Part shown: in pieces, positions 27,651 through 43,263 of the stretch
Layout: every line of letters starts with the position of its first letter
Numbering within the stretch: position 1 is the first letter of the stretch
Origin: Thereva unica
Taxonomy: Eukaryota > Arthropoda > Insecta > Diptera > Therevidae
Reading direction: 5' to 3'
Length of the DNA: 64,000 nt
Assembly (NCBI GenBank): GCA_949987705.1
Contig: CATLJY010000934.1
Coordinates: 39,107 to 103,106 of the forward strand
The notes under the pieces: model-generated
The model's input: the letters and a program-made list of their open reading frames with translations, nothing else
Databases searched by the model: none
Told to the model about the DNA's origin: nothing
Program-made: the position numbers and the translations under genes

Positions 27651-28493
27651 ATGAATGTAACTTAATTTCGATGAATAAAGTGAATTTAAGTTATTTTCGA
27701 TGTATTTGATGAATATAACTTAATTTCGATGAATAAAGTGAATTTAGGTTATTTTCGATGTACTCGATGAATATAACTTAATTTCGATGAATAAAGTGAA
27801 TTTAAGTTATTTTCGATGTATTTGATGAATGTAACTTAATTTCGATGAATAAAGTGAATTTAGGTTATTTTCGATGTATTTGATGAATGTAACTTAATTT
27901 CGATGAATAAAGTGAATTTAGGTTATTTTCGATGTATTTGATGAATATAACTTAATTTCGATGAATAAAGTGAACTTAAGTTATTTTCGATGTATTTGAT
28001 GAATATAACTTAATTTCGATGAATAAAGTGAATTTAAGTTATTTTCGATGTACTCGATGAATATAACTTAATTTCGATGAATAAAGTGAATTTAAGTTAT
28101 TTTCGATGTATTTGATAAATATAACTTAATTTCGATGAATAAAGTGAATTTAAGTAATTTTCGATGTACTCGATGAATATAACTTAATTTCGATGAATAA
28201 AGTGAACTTAAGTTATTTTCGATGTATTTGATGAATATAACTTAATTTCGATGAATAAAGTGAATTTAGGTTATTTTCGATGTATTTGATGAATGTAACT
28301 TAGTTTCGATGAATAAAGTGAATTTAAGTTATTTTCGATGTACTCGATGAATATAACTTAATTTCGATGAATAAAGTGAATTTAAGTTATTTTCGATGTA
28401 CTCGATGAATATAACTTAATTTCGATGAATAAAGTGAATTTAAGTAATTTTCGATGTACTCGATGAATATAACTTAATTTCGATGAATAAAGT

Positions 28494-28496
28494 GAA
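28494..28496. other. satellite inversion junction
   Basis: Left of this point monomers read forward (GTGAATTTAAG expected). Right of it they read in reverse (CGAAATTAAG expected). The observed GTGAAATTAAG switches at a shared GAA, a 3-nt microhomology. There is no gap, foreign sequence or ambiguous base. The first 106 bases to the right (28497-28602) match the reverse complement of 28141-28246 with only two differences, including the rare AAGTAATT variant. Confidence 0.93.
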
Positions 28497-31400
28497 ATTA
28501 AGTTACATTCATCAAATACATCGAAAATAACTTAAGTTCACTTTATTCATCGAAATTAAGTTACATTCATCGAGTACATCGAAAATTACTTAAATTCACT
28601 TTATTCATCGAAATTAAGTTATATTCATCGAGTACATCGAAAATAACTTAAATTCACTTTATTCATCGAAATTAAGTTATATTCATCAAATACATCGAAA
28701 ATAACTTAAATTCACTTTATTCATCGAAATTAAGTTACATTCATCAAATACATCGAAAATAACTTAAATTCACTTTATTCATCGAAATTAAGTTATATTC
28801 ATCAAATACATCGAAAATAACTTAAATTCACTTTATTCATCGAAATTAAGTTACATTCATCAAATACATCGAAAATAACTTAAATTCACTTTATTCATCG
28901 AAATTAAGTTATATTCATCAAATACATCGAAAATAACTTAAATTCACTCTATTCATCGAAATTAAGTTACATTCATCAAATACATCGAAAATAACCTAAA
29001 TTCACTTTATTCATCGAAATTAAGTTATATTCATCGAGTACATCGAAAATAACTTAAATTCGCTTTATTCATCGAAACTAAGTTATATTCATCGAGTACA
29101 TCGAAAATAACTTAAATTCGCTTTATTCATCGAAACTAAGTTATATTCATCGAGTACATCGAAAATAACTTAAATTCGCTTTATTCATCGAAACTAAGTT
29201 ATATTCATCAAATACATCGAAAATAACTTAAATTCACTTTATTCATCGAAATTAAGTTATATTCATCGAGTACATCGAAAATAACTTAAATTCACTTTAT
29301 TCATCGAAATTAAGTTATATTCATCAAATACATCGAAAATAACTTAAATTCACTTTATTCATCGAAATTAAGTTACATTCATCAAATACATCGAAAATAA
29401 CTTAAATTCACTCTATTCATCGAAATTAAGTTACATTCATCAAATACATCGAAAATAACCTAAATTCACTTTATTCATCGAAATTAAGTTACATTCATCA
29501 AATACATCGAAAATAACTTAAATTCACTTTATTCATCGAAATTAAGTTACATTCATCAAATACATCGAAAATAACTTAAATTCGCTTTATTCATCGAAAT
29601 TAAGTTATATTCATCAAATACATCGAAAATAACTTAAATTCACTTTATTCATCGAAATTAAGTTACATTCATCAAATACATCGAAAATAACCTAAATTCA
29701 CTTTATTCATCGAAATTAAGTTACATTCATCAAATACATCGAAAATAACCTAAATTCACTTTATTCATCGAAATTAAGTTACATTCATCAAATACATCGA
29801 AAATAACCTAAATTCACTTTATTCATCGAAATTAAGTTATATTCATCAAATACATCGAAAATAACTTAAATTCACTTTATTCATCGAAATTAAGTTACAT
29901 TCATCAAATACATCGAAAATAACCTAAATTCACTTTATTCATCGAAATTAAGTTATATTCATCGAGTACATCGAAAATAACTTAAATTCGCTTTATTCAT
30001 CGAAACTAAGTTATATTCATCAAATACATCGAAAATAACTTAAATTCACTTTATTCATCGAAATTAAGTTACATTCATCAAATACATCGAAAATAACTTA
30101 AATTCACTTTATTCATCGAAATTAAGTTATATCCATCGAGTACATCGAAAATAACTTAAATTCGCTTTATTCATCGAAACTAAGTTATATTCATCAAATA
30201 CATCGAAAATAACTTAAATTCACTTTATTCATCGAAATTAAGTTATATTCATCGAGTACATCGAAAATAACTTAAATTCACTTTATTCATCGAAATTAAG
30301 TTATATTCATCAAATACATCGAAAATAACTTAAGTTCACTTTATTCATCGAAATTAAGTTATATTCATCAAATACATCGAAAATAACTTAAATTCACTTT
30401 ATTCATCGAAATTAAGTTACATTCATCAAATACATCGAAAATAACTTAAATTCACTTTATTCATCGAAATTAAGTTATATTCATCGAGTACATCGAAAAT
30501 AACTTAAATTCGCTTTATTCATCGAAACTAAGTTATATTCATCGAGTACATCGAAAATAACTTAAATTCACTTTATTCATCGAAATTAAGTTATATTCAT
30601 CAAATACATCGAAAATAACTTAAGTTCACTTTATTCATCGAAATTAAGTTACATTCATCAAATACATCGAAAATAACTTAAGTTCACTTTATTCATCGAA
30701 ATTAAGTTACATTCATCAAATACATCGAAAATAACTTAAATTCACTTTATTCATCGAAATTAAGTTATATTCATCGAGTACATCGAAAATAACTTAAATT
30801 CGCTTTATTCATCGAAACTAAGTTATATTCATCAAATACATCGAAAATAACTTAAATTCACTTTATTCATCGAAATTAAGTTATATTCATCGAGTACATC
30901 GAAAATAACTTAAATTCGCTTTATTCATCGAAACTAAGTTATATTCATCAAATACATCGAAAATAACTTAAATTCACTTTATTCATCGAAATTAAGTTAC
31001 ATTCATCGAGTACATCGAAAATAACTTAAATTCGCTTTATTCATCGAAACTAAGTTATATTCATCAAATACATCGAAAATAACTTAAATTCACTTTATTC
31101 ATCGAAATTAAGTTACATTCATCAAATACATCGAAAATAACCTAAATTCACTTTATTCATCGAAATTAAGTTACATTCATCAAATACATCGAAAATAACT
31201 TAAATTCACTTTATTCATCGAAATTAAGTTACATTCATCAAATACATCGAAAATAACCTAAATTCACTTTATTCATCGAAATTAAGTTATATTCATCGAG
31301 TACATCGAAAATAACCTAAATTCACTTTATTCATCGAAATTAAGTTACATTCATCAAATACATCGAAAATAACTTAAATTCACTTTATTCATCGAAATTA

Positions 31401-34400
31401 AGTTATATTCATCGAGTACATCGAAAATAACTTAAATTCGCTTTATTCATCGAAACTAAGTTATATTCATCAAATACATCGAAAATAACTTAAATTCACT
31501 TTATTCATCGAAATTAAGTTACATTCATCGAGTACATCGAAAATAACTTAAATTCGCTTTATTCATCGAAACTAAGTTATATTCATCAAATACATCGAAA
31601 ATAACTTAAATTCACTTTATTCATCGAAATTAAGTTACATTCATCAAATACATCGAAAATAACCTAAATTCACTTTATTCATCGAAATTAAGTTACATTC
31701 ATCAAATACATCGAAAATAACTTAAATTCACTTTATTCATCGAAATTAAGTTACATTCATCAAATACATCGAAAATAACCTAAATTCACTTTATTCATCG
31801 AAATTAAGTTACATTCATCAAATACATCGAAAATAACTTAAATTCACTTTATTCATCGAAATTAAGTTACATTCATCAAATACATCGAAAATAACTTAAA
31901 TTCACTCTATTCATCGAAATTAAGTTACATTCATCAAATACATCGAAAATAACCTAAATTCACTTTATTCATCGAAATTAAGTTATATTCATCGAGTACA
32001 TCGAAAATAACTTAAATTCACTTTATTCATCGAAATTAAGTTATATTCATCAAATACATCGAAAATAACTTAAGTTCACTTTATTCATCGAAATTAAGTT
32101 ATATTCATCAAATACATCGAAAATAACTTAAATTCACTTTATTCATCGAAATTAAGTTATATTCATCGAGTACATCGAAAATAACTTAAATTCGCTTTAT
32201 TCATCGAAACTAAGTTATATTCATCGAGTACATCGAAAATAACTTAAATTCACTTTATTCATCGAAATTAAGTTATATTCATCAAATACATCGAAAATAA
32301 CTTAAGTTCACTTTATTCATCGAAATTAAGTTATATTCATCAAATACATCGAAAATAACTTAAATTCACTTTATTCATCGAAATTAAGTTACATTCATCA
32401 AATACATCGAAAATAACCTAAATTCACTTTATTCATCGAAACTAAGTTATATTCATCAAATACATCGAAAATAACTTAAATTCACTTTATTCATCGAAAT
32501 TAAGTTATATTCATCGAGTACATCGAAAATAACTTAAATTCGCTTTATTCATCGAAACTAAGTTATATTCATCGAGTACATCGAAAATAACCTAAATTCA
32601 CTTTATTCATCGAAATTAAGTTACATTCATCAAATACATCGAAAATAACTTAAATTCACTTTATTCATCGAAATTAAGTTATATTCATCAAATACATCGA
32701 AAATAACTTAAATTCACTTTATTCATCGAAATTAAGTTACATTCATCAAATACATCGAAAATAACTTAAATTCACTTTATTCATCGAAATTAAGTTACAT
32801 TCATCAAATACATCGAAAATAACTTAAATTCACTCTATTCATCGAAATTAAGTTACATTCATCAAATACATCGGAAATAACTTAAATTCACTTTATTCAT
32901 CGAAATTAAGTTACATTCATCGAGTACATCGAAAATAACTTAAATTCGCTTTATTCATCGAAACTAAGTTATATTCATCAAATACATCGAAAATAACTTA
33001 AATTCACTTTATTCATCGAAATTAAGTTACATTCATCAAATACATCGAAAATAACCTAAATTCACTTTATTCATCGAAATTAAGTTACATTCATCAAATA
33101 CATCGAAAATAACTTAAATTCACTTTATTCATCGAAATTAAGTTATATTCATCGAGTACATCGAAAATAACTTAAATTCACTTTATTCATCGAAATTAAG
33201 TTATATTCATCGAGTACATCGAAAATAACTTAAATTCGCTTTATTCATCGAAACTAAGTTATATTCATCAAATACATCGAAAATAACTTAAATTCACTTT
33301 ATTCATCGAAATTAAGTTATATTCATCGAGTACATCGAAAATAACTTAAATTCGCTTTATTCATCGAAAGTAAAGTTATATTCATCAAATACATCGAAAA
33401 TAACTTAAATTCACTTTATTCATCGAAATTAAGTTATATTCATCGAGTACATCGAAAATAACTTAAATTCACTTTATTCATCGAAATTAAGTTATATTCA
33501 TCAAATACATCGAAAATAACTTAAGTTCACTTTATTCATCGAAATTAAGTTATATTCATCAAATACATCGAAAATAACTTAAATTCACTTTATTCATCGA
33601 AATTAAGTTACATTCATCAAATACATCGAAAATAACTTAAATTCACTTTATTCATCGAAATTAAGTTATATTCATCGAGTACATCGAAAATAACTTAAAT
33701 TCGCTTTATTCATCGAAACTAAGTTATATTCATCGAGTACATCGAAAATAACTTAAATTCACTTTATTCATCGAAATTAAGTTATATTCATCAAATACAT
33801 CGAAAATAACTTAAGTTCACTTTATTCATCGAAATTAAGTTACATTCATCAAATACATCGAAAATAACTTAAGTTCACTTTATTCATCGAAATTAAGTTA
33901 CATTCATCAAATACATCGAAAATAACTTAAATTCACTTTATTCATCGAAATTAAGTTATATTCATCGAGTACATCGAAAATAACTTAAATTCGCTTTATT
34001 CATCGAAACTAAGTTATATTCATCAAATACATCGAAAATAACTTAAATTCACTTTATTCATCGAAATTAAGTTACATTCATCGAGTACATCGAAAATAAC
34101 TTAAATTCGCTTTATTCATCGAAACTAAGTTATATTCATCAAATACATCGAAAATAACTTAAATTCACTTTATTCATCGAAATTAAGTTACATTCATCAA
34201 ATACATCGAAAATAACTTAAATTCACTCTATTCATCGAAATTAAGTTACATTCATCAAATACATCGAAAATAACTTAAATTCACTTTATTCATCGAAATT
34301 AAGTTACATTCATCAAATACATCGAAAATAACCTAAATTCACTTTAGTCATCGAAATTAAGTTATATTCATCAAATACATCGAAAATAACTTAAATTCAC

Positions 34401-36050
34401 TTTATTCATCGAAATTAAGTTATATTCATCGAGTACATCGAAAATAACCTAAATTCACTTTATTCATCGAAATTAAGTTACATTCATCAAATACATCGAA
34501 AATAACCTAAATTCACTTTATTCATCGAAATTAAGTTATATTCATCAAATACATCGAAAATAACCTAAATTCACTTTATTCATCGAAATTAAGTTACATT
34601 CATCAAATACATCGAAAATAACCTAAATTCACTTTATTCATCGAAATTAAGTTATATTCATCAAATACATCGAAAATAACTTAAATTCACTTTATTCATC
34701 GAAATTAAGTTATATTCATCAAATACATCGAAAATAACTTAAATTCACTCTATTCATCGAAATTAAGTTACATTCATCAAATACATCGAAAATAACCTAA
34801 ATTCACTTTATTCATCGAAATTAAGTTATATTCATCGAGTACATCGAAAATAACTTAAATTCGCTTTATTCATCGAAACTAAGTTATATTCATCAAATAC
34901 ATCGAAAATAACTTAAATTCACTTTATTCATCGAAATTAAGTTACATTCATCAAATACATCGAAAATAACTTAAATTCACTTTATTCATCGAAATTAAGT
35001 TATATTCATCGAGTACATCGAAAATAACTTAAATTCGCTTTATTCATCGAAACTAAGTTAAATTCATCAAATACATCGAAAATAACTTAAATTCACTTTA
35101 TTCATCGAAATTAAGTTATATTCATCGAGTACATCGAAAATAACTTAAATTCACTTTATTCATCGAAATTAAGTTATATTCATCAAATACATCGAAAATA
35201 ACTTAAGTTCACTTTATTCATCGAAATTAAGTTATATTCATCAAATACATCGAAAATAACTTAAATTCACTTTATTCATCGAAATTAAGTTACATTCATC
35301 AAATACATCGAAAATAACTTAAATTCACTTTATTCATCGAAATTAAGTTATATTCATCGAGTACATCGAAAATAACTTAAATTCACTTTATTCATCGAAA
35401 TTAAGTTACATTCATCAAATACATCGAAAATAACCTAAATTCACTTTATTCATCGAAATTAAGTTATATTCATCGAGTACATCGAAAATAACTTAAGTTC
35501 ACTTTATTCATCGAAATTAAGTTATATTCATCGAGTACATCGAAAATAACCTAAATTCACTCTATTCATCGAAATTAAGTTATATTCATTAAATACATCG
35601 AAAATAACCTAAATTCACTTTATTCATCGAAATTAAGTTACATTCATCAAATACATCGAAAATAACCTAAATTCGCTTTATTCATCGAAATTAAGTTATA
35701 TTCATCGAGTACATCGAAAATAACCTAAATTCACTCTATTCATCGAAATTAAGTTATATTCATCAAATACATCGAAAATAACTTAAGTTCACTTTATTCA
35801 TCGAAATTAAGTTATATTCATCAAATACATCGAAAATAACTTAAATTCACTTTATTCATCGAAATTAAGTTACATTCATCAAATACATCGAAAATAACCT
35901 AAATTCACTTTATTCATCGAAACTAAGTTATATTCATCAAATACATCGAAAATAACTTAAATTCACTTTATTCATCGAAATTAAGTTATATTCATCGAGT
36001 ACATCGAAAATAACTTAAATTCACTTTATTCATCGAAATTAAGTTATATT

Positions 36051-39000
36051 CATCGACTACATCGAAAATAACTTAAATTCACTTTATTCATCGAAATTAA
36101 GTTACATTCATCAAATACATCGAAAATAACTTAAATTCACTCTATTCATCGAAATTAAGTTACATTCATCAAATACATCGAAAATAACTTAAATTCACTT
36201 TATTCATCGAAATTAAGTTATATTCATCGAGTACATCGAAAATAACTTAAATTCGCTTTATTCATCGAAACTAAGTTATATTCATCAAATACATCGAAAA
36301 TAACTTAAATTCACTTTATTCATCGAAATTAAGTTATATTCATCGAGTACATCGAAAATAACTTAAATTCACTTTATTCATCGAAATTAAGTTATATTCA
36401 TCAAATACATCGAAAATAACTTAAGTTCACTTTATTCATCGAAATTAAGTTATATTCATCAAATACATCGAAAATAACTTAAATTCACTTTATTCATCGA
36501 AATTAAGTTACATTCATCAAATACATCGAAAATAACCTAAATTCACTTTATTCATCGAAATTAAGTTATATTCATCGAGTACATCGAAAATAAATTAAAT
36601 TCGCTTTATTCATCGAAACTAAGTTATATTCATCAAATACATCGAAAATAACTTAAATTCACTTTATTCATCGAAATTAAGTTACATTCAACAAATACAT
36701 CGAAAATAACTTAAATTCACTTTATTCATCGAAATTAAGTTATATTCATCGAGTACATCGAAAATAACTTAAATTCGCTTTATTCATCGAAACTAAGTTA
36801 TATTCATCAAATACATCGAAAATAACTTAAATTCACTTTATTCATCGAAATTAAGTTATATTCATCGAGTACATCGAAAATAACTTAAATTCACTTTATT
36901 CATCGAAATTAAGTTATATTCATCAAATACATCGAAAATAACTTAAGTTCACTTTATTCATCGAAATTAAGTTATATTCATCAAATACATCGAAAATAAC
37001 TTAAGTTCACTTTATTCATCGGAATTAAGTTATATTCATCAAATACATCGAAAATAACTTAAATTCACTTTATTCATCGAAATTAAGTTACATTCATCAA
37101 ATACATCGAAAATAACCTAAATTCACTTTATTCATCGAAACTAAGTTATATTCATCAAATACATCGAAAATAACTTAAATTCACTTTATTCATCGAAATT
37201 AAGTTATATTCATCGAGTACATCGAAAATAACTTAAATTCACTTTATTCATCGAAATTAAGTTATATTCATTGACTACATCGAAAATAACTTAAATTCAC
37301 TTTATTCATCGAAATTAAGTTACATTCATCAAATACATCGAAAATAACTTAAATTCACTCTATTCATCGAAATTAAGTTACATTCATCAAATAACATCGA
37401 AAATAACTTAAATTCACTTTATTCATCGAAATTAAGTTATATTCATCGAGTACATCGAAAATAACTTAAATTCGCTTTATTCATCGAAACTAAGTTATAT
37501 TCATCAAATACATCGAAAATAACTTAAATTCACTTTATTCATCGAAATTAAGTTATATTCATCGAGTACATCGAAAATAACTTAAATTCGCTTTATTCAT
37601 CGAAACTAAGTTATATTCATCAAATACATCGAAAATAACTTAAATTCACTTTATTCATCGAAATTAAGTTATATTCATCGAGTACATCGAAAATAACTTA
37701 AATTCACTTTATTCATCGAAATTAAGTTATATTCATCGAGTACATCGAAAATAACTTAAATTCGCTTTATTCATCGAAACTAAGTTATATTCATCAAATA
37801 CATCGAAAATAACTTAAATTCACTTTATTCATCGAAATTAAGTTATATTCATCGAGTACATCGAAAATAACTTAAATTCACTTTATTCATCGAAATTAAG
37901 TTATATTCATCAAATACATCGAAAATAACTTAAGTTCACTTTATTCATCGAAATTAAGTTATATTCATCAAATACATCGAAAATAACTTAAGTTCACTTT
38001 ATTCATCGAAATTAAGTTATATTCATCAAATACATCGAAAATAACTTAAATTCACTTTATTCATCGAAATTAAGTTACATTCATCAAATACATCGAAAAT
38101 AACCTAAATTCACTTTATTCATCGAAACTAAGTTATATTCATCAAATACATCGAAAATAACTTAAATTCACTTTATTCATCGAAATTAAGTTATATTCAT
38201 CGAGTACATCGAAAATAACTTAAATTCACTTTATTCATCGAAATTAAGTTATATTCATCGACTACATCGAAAATAACTTAAATTCACTTTATTCATCGAA
38301 ATTAAGTTACATTCATCAAATACATCGAAAATAACTTAAATTCACTCTATTCATCGAAATTAAGTTACATTCATCAAATACATCGAAAATAACTTAAATT
38401 CACTTTATTCATCGAAATTAAGTTATATTCATCGAGTACATCGAAAATAACTTAAATTCGCTTTATTCATCGAAACTAAGTTATATTCATCAAATACATC
38501 GAAAATAACTTAAATTCACTTTATTCATCGAAATTAAGTTATATTCATCGAGTACATCGAAAATAACTTAAATTCACTTTATTCATCGAAATTAAGTTAT
38601 ATTCATCAAATACATCGAAAATAACTTAAGTTCACTTTATTCATCGAAATTAAGTTATATTCATCAAATACATCGAAAATAACTTAAATTCACTTTATTC
38701 ATCGAAATTAAGTTACATTCATCAAATACATCGAAAATAACCTAAATTCACTTTATTCATCGAAATTAAGTTATATTCATCGAGTACATCGAAAATAACT
38801 TAAATTCGCTTTATTCATCGAAACTAAGTTATATTCATCAAATACATCGAAAATAACTTAAATTCACTTTATTCATCGAAATTAAGTAACATTCATCAAA
38901 TACATCGAAAATAACCTAAATTCACTTTATTCATCGAAATTTAGTTATATTCATCGAGTACATCGAAAATAACTTAAATTCGCTTTATTCATCGAAACTA

Positions 39001-41150
39001 AGTTATATTCATCAAATACATCGAAAATAACTTAAATTCACTTTATTCATCGAAATTAAGTTACATTCATCAAATACATCGAAAATAACTTAAATTCACT
39101 TTATTCATCGAAATTAAGTTATATTCATCGAGTACATCGAAAATAACTTAAATTCACTTTATTCATCGAAATTAAGTTATGTTCATCGAGTACATCGAAA
39201 ATAACTTAAATTCACTTTATTCATCGAAATTAAGTTATATTCATCAAATACATCGAAAATAACTTAAGTTCACTTTATTCATCGAAATTAAGTTATATTC
39301 ATCAAATACATCGAAAATAACTTCAATTCACTTTATTCATCGAAATTAAGTTACATTCATCAAATACATCGAAAATAACCTAAATTCACTTTATTCATCG
39401 AAATTAAGTTATATTCATCGAGTACATCGAAAATAACCTAAATTCACTTTATTCATCGAAATTAAGTTACATTCATCAAATACATCGAAAATAACCTAAA
39501 TTCACTTTATTCATCGAAATTAAGTTATATTCATCGAGTACATCGAAAATAACCTAAATTCACTTTATTCATCGAAATTAAGTTATATTCATCAAATACA
39601 TCGAAAATAACTTAAGTTCACTTTATTCATCGAAATTAAGTTATATTCATCAAATACATCGAAAATAACTTAAATTCACTTTATTCATCGAAATTAAGTT
39701 ATATTCATCGAGTACATCGAAAATAACTTAAATTCACTTTATTCATCGAAATTAAGTTATATTCATCAAATACATCGAAAATAACTTAAGTTCACTTTAT
39801 TCATCGAAATTAAGTTATATTCATCAAATACATCGAAAATAACTTAAGTTCACTTTATTCATCGAAATTAAGTTATATTCATCAAATACATCGAAAATAA
39901 CTTAAATTCACTTTATTCATCGAAATTAAGTTACATTCATCAAATACATCGAAAATAACCTAAATTCACTTTATTCATCGAAACTAAGTTATATTCATCA
40001 AATACATCGAAAATAACTTAAATTCACTTTATTCATCGAAATTAAGTTATATTCATCGAGTACATCGAAAATAACTTAAATTCACTTTATTCATCGAAAT
40101 TAAGTTATATTCATCGACTACATCGAAAATAACTTAAATTCACTTTATTCATCGAAATTAAGTTACATTCATCAAATACATCGAAAATAACTTAAATTCA
40201 CTTTATTCATCGAAATTAAGTTATATTCATCGAGTACATCGAAAATAACTTAAATTCACTTTATTCATCGAAATTAAGTTATATTCATCGACTACATCGA
40301 AAATAACTTAAATTCACTTTATTCATCGAAATTAAGTTACATTCATCAAATACATCGAAAATAACTTAAATTCACTCTATTCATCGAAATTAAGTTACAT
40401 TCATCAAATACATCGAAAATAACTTAAATTCACTTTATTCATCGAAATTAAGTTATATTCATCGAGTACATCGAAAATAACTTAAATTCGCTTTATTCAT
40501 CGAAACTAAGTTATATTCATCAAATACATCGAAAATAACTTAAATTCACTTTATTCATCGAAATTAAGTTATATTCATCGAGTACATCGAAAATAACTTA
40601 AATTCACTTTATTCATCGAAATTAAGTTATATTCATCAAATACATCGAAAATAACTTAAGTTCACTTTATTCATCGAAATTAAGTTATATTCATCAAATA
40701 CATCGAAAATAACTTAAATTCACTTTATTCATCGAAATTAAGTTACATTCATCAAATACATCGAAAATAACCTAAATTCACTTTATTCATCGAAATTAAG
40801 TTATATTCATCGAGTACATCGAAAATAAATTAAATTCGCTTTATTCATCGAAACTAAGTTATATTCATCAAATACATCGAAAATAACTTAAATTCACTTT
40901 ATTCATCGAAATTAAGTTACATTCATCAAATACATCGAAAATAACTTAAATTCACTTTATTCATCGAAATTAAGTTATATTCATCGAGTACATCGAAAAT
41001 AACTTAAATTCGCTTTATTCATCGAAACTAAGTTATATTCATCAAATACATCGAAAATAACTTAAATTCACTTTATTCATCGAAATTAAGTTATATTCAT
41101 CGAGTACATCGAAAATAACTTAAATTCACTTTATTCATCGAAATTAAGTT
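36051..41150 (-). repeat. 73-monomer duplication with CGACTAC marker
   Basis: The rare TAAATTAAAT variant is at 36591 and 40826, and the rare CATCGACTAC variant at 36051 and 40286. Both pairs are 4235 bp apart (73 x 58 plus a 1-nt insertion near 37392). CATCGACTAC, once as CATTGACTAC, also occurs at 37269, 38256 and 40112, giving spacings of 21, 17, 32 and 3 monomers. This shows repeated local amplification with variable unit size. Confidence 0.7.
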
Positions 41151-43121
41151 ATATTCATCAAATACATCGAAAATAACCTAAATTCACTTTATTCATCGAA
41201 ATTAAGTTATATTCATCAAATACATCGAAAATAACTTAAATTCACTTTATTCATCGAAATTAAGTTACATTCATCAAATACATCGAAAATAACTTAAATT
41301 CACTTTATTCATCGAAATTAAGTTACATTCATCAAATACATCGAAAATAACTTAAATTCACTTTATTCATCGAAATTAAGTTATATTCATCAAATACATC
41401 GAAAATAACTTAAATTCACTTTATTCATCGAAATTAAGTTATATTCATCAAATACATCGAAAATAACTTAAATTCACTTTATTCATCGAAATTAAGTTAT
41501 ATTCATCGAGTACATCGAAAATAACCTAAATTCACTTTATTCATCGAAATTAAGTTATATTCATCAAATACATCGAAAATAACTTAAATTCACTTTATTC
41601 ATCGAAATTAAGTTATATTCATCGAGTACATCGAAAATAACTTAAATTCACTTTATTCATCGAAATTAAGTTATATTCATCAAATACATCGAAAATAACT
41701 TAAATTCACTTTATTCATCGAAATTAAGTTATATTCATCAAATACATCGAAAATAACTTAAATTCACTTTATTCATCGAAATTAAGTTACATTCATCAAA
41801 TACATCGAAAATAACCTAAATTCACTTTATTCATCGAAATTAAGTTATATTCATCAAATACATCGAAAATAACTTAAATTCACTTTATTCATCGAAATTA
41901 AGTTACATTCATCAAATACATCGAAAATAACCTAAATTCACTTTATTCATCGAAATTAAGTTATATTCATCAAATAAATCGAAAATAACTTAAATTCACT
42001 TTATTCATCGAAATTAAGTTATATTCATCGAGTACATCGAAAATAACTTAAATTCGCTTTATTCATCGAAATTAAGTTATATTCATCAAATACATCGAAA
42101 ATAACTTAAATTCACTTTATTCATCGAAATTAAGTTATATTCATCGAGTACATCGAAAATAACCTAAATTCACTTTATTCATCGAAATTAAGTTATATTC
42201 ATCAAATACATCGAAAATAACTTAAATTCACTTTATTCATCGAAATTAAGTTATATTCATCGAGTACATCGAAAATAACTTAAATTCACTTTATTCATCG
42301 AAATTAAGTTATATTCATCAAATACATCGAAAATAACTTAAATTCACTTTATTCATCGAAATTAAGTTATATTCATCAAATACATCGAAAATAACTTAAA
42401 TTCACTTTATTCATCGAAATTAAGTTACATTCATCAAATACATCGAAAATAACCTAAATTCACTTTATTCATCGAAATTAAGTTATATTCATCAAATACA
42501 TCGAAAATAACTTAAATTCACTTTATTTATCGAAATTAAGTTACATTCATCAAATACATCGAAAATAACCTAAATTCACTTTATTCATCGAAATTAAGTT
42601 ATATTCATCAAATACATCGAAAATAACTTAAATTCACTTTATTCATCGAAATTAAGTTATATTCATCGAGTACATCGAAAATAACTTAAATTCGCTTTAT
42701 TCATCGAAACTAAGTTATATTCATCAAATACATCGAAAATAACTTAAATTCACTTTATTCATCGAAATTAAGTTATATTCATCGAGTACATCGAAAATAA
42801 CTTAAGTTCACTCTATTCATCGAAATTAAGTTACATTCATCAAATACATCGAAAATAACCTAAGTTCACTTTATTCATCGAAATTAAGTTACATTCATCG
42901 AGTACATCGAAAATAACTTAAATTCACTTTATTCATCGAAATTAAGTTACATTCATCAAATACATCGAAAATAACTTAAATTCACTCTATTCATCGAAAT
43001 TAAGTTACATTCATCGAGTACATCGAAAATAACCTAAATTCACTTTATTCATCGAAATTAAGTTACATTCATCAAATACATCGAAAATAACCTAAATTCA
43101 CTTTATTCATCGAAATTAAGT

Positions 43122-43123
43122 TA
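43122..43123. other. TA target-site duplication, left
   Basis: TA precedes the left terminal inverted repeat, with its partner TA at 43739-43740. Removing the element and one TA restores a normal AAGTTATATTC stretch of the satellite monomer, so the insertion was precise. TA duplication is the hallmark of Tc1/mariner elements. Confidence 0.9.
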
Positions 43124-43150
43124 CACTACCGTTCATAAGTATTTGAACAC
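43124..43150 (+). repeat. left terminal inverted repeat of the Tc1 relic
   Basis: This 27-nt terminal repeat begins CACTACCGTT and ends ATTTGAACAC. It is the imperfect reverse complement of 43712-43738, differing at the 10th and 13th bases. It would be the transposase-binding and cleavage end. Confidence 0.92.
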
Positions 43151-43207
43151 CCAGAAAACAAAGATACTGATGGAGTTAGATTAAATAAAACATGGTCATA
43201 CTTTTAT

Positions 43208-43221
43208 AAAATTTAAATTTT
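43208..43221. repeat. 14-bp AT palindrome inside the Tc1 relic
   Basis: AAAATTTAAATTTT is a perfect palindrome lying between the left terminal repeat and the transposase remnant, beyond the transposase stop at 43264. It is AT-only, so it may be chance. No function is inferred. Confidence 0.4.
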
Positions 43222-43263
43222 GTTTATGTAATCTATGATAAAGAACAATTTAGACTCAAAATG

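Larger units (their letters stand above)
12221..28496 (+). repeat. 58-bp satellite array, forward block 3
   Basis: About 280 forward monomers run without interruption to the orientation switch. The first part (to about 18 kb) is the 48-monomer unit. From about 21 to 28 kb related but less derived units appear, with monomer blocks gained and lost. The linked pair CTTAG + AAGCGAA (monomer bases 20 and 36) and the CTCG form become frequent. The last monomers, near 28152 and 28442, carry a rare AAGTAATT variant that also appears, reverse-complemented, just past the switch. No gene-like sequence is visible. Confidence 0.98.
28497..43123 (-). repeat. 58-bp satellite array, reverse block 1
   Basis: About 252 monomers of the same satellite lie in reverse orientation, so C now exceeds G on the plus strand. 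The same variant classes occur as in the forward arm, including the linked pair seen here as CGCTTTATT with CGAAACTAAG, and the GAGTAC form (reverse of the CTCG form). Occasional 1-nt insertions occur, for example near 33369 and 37392. Nothing but satellite is visible up to the transposon insertion. Confidence 0.98.

Noticed and set aside
28154..28591. Inversion as a simple fold-back assembly artefact
   Set aside because: The mirror match is close for only about 106 bp and then diverges. Large markers of the left arm, including two 282-bp insertions, are not mirrored in the right arm. Read support still needs to be checked.
43208..43221. AT palindrome as a regulatory operator
   Set aside because: Composed only of A and T in an AT-rich relic. 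Chance is sufficient and there is no neighbouring gene to regulate.
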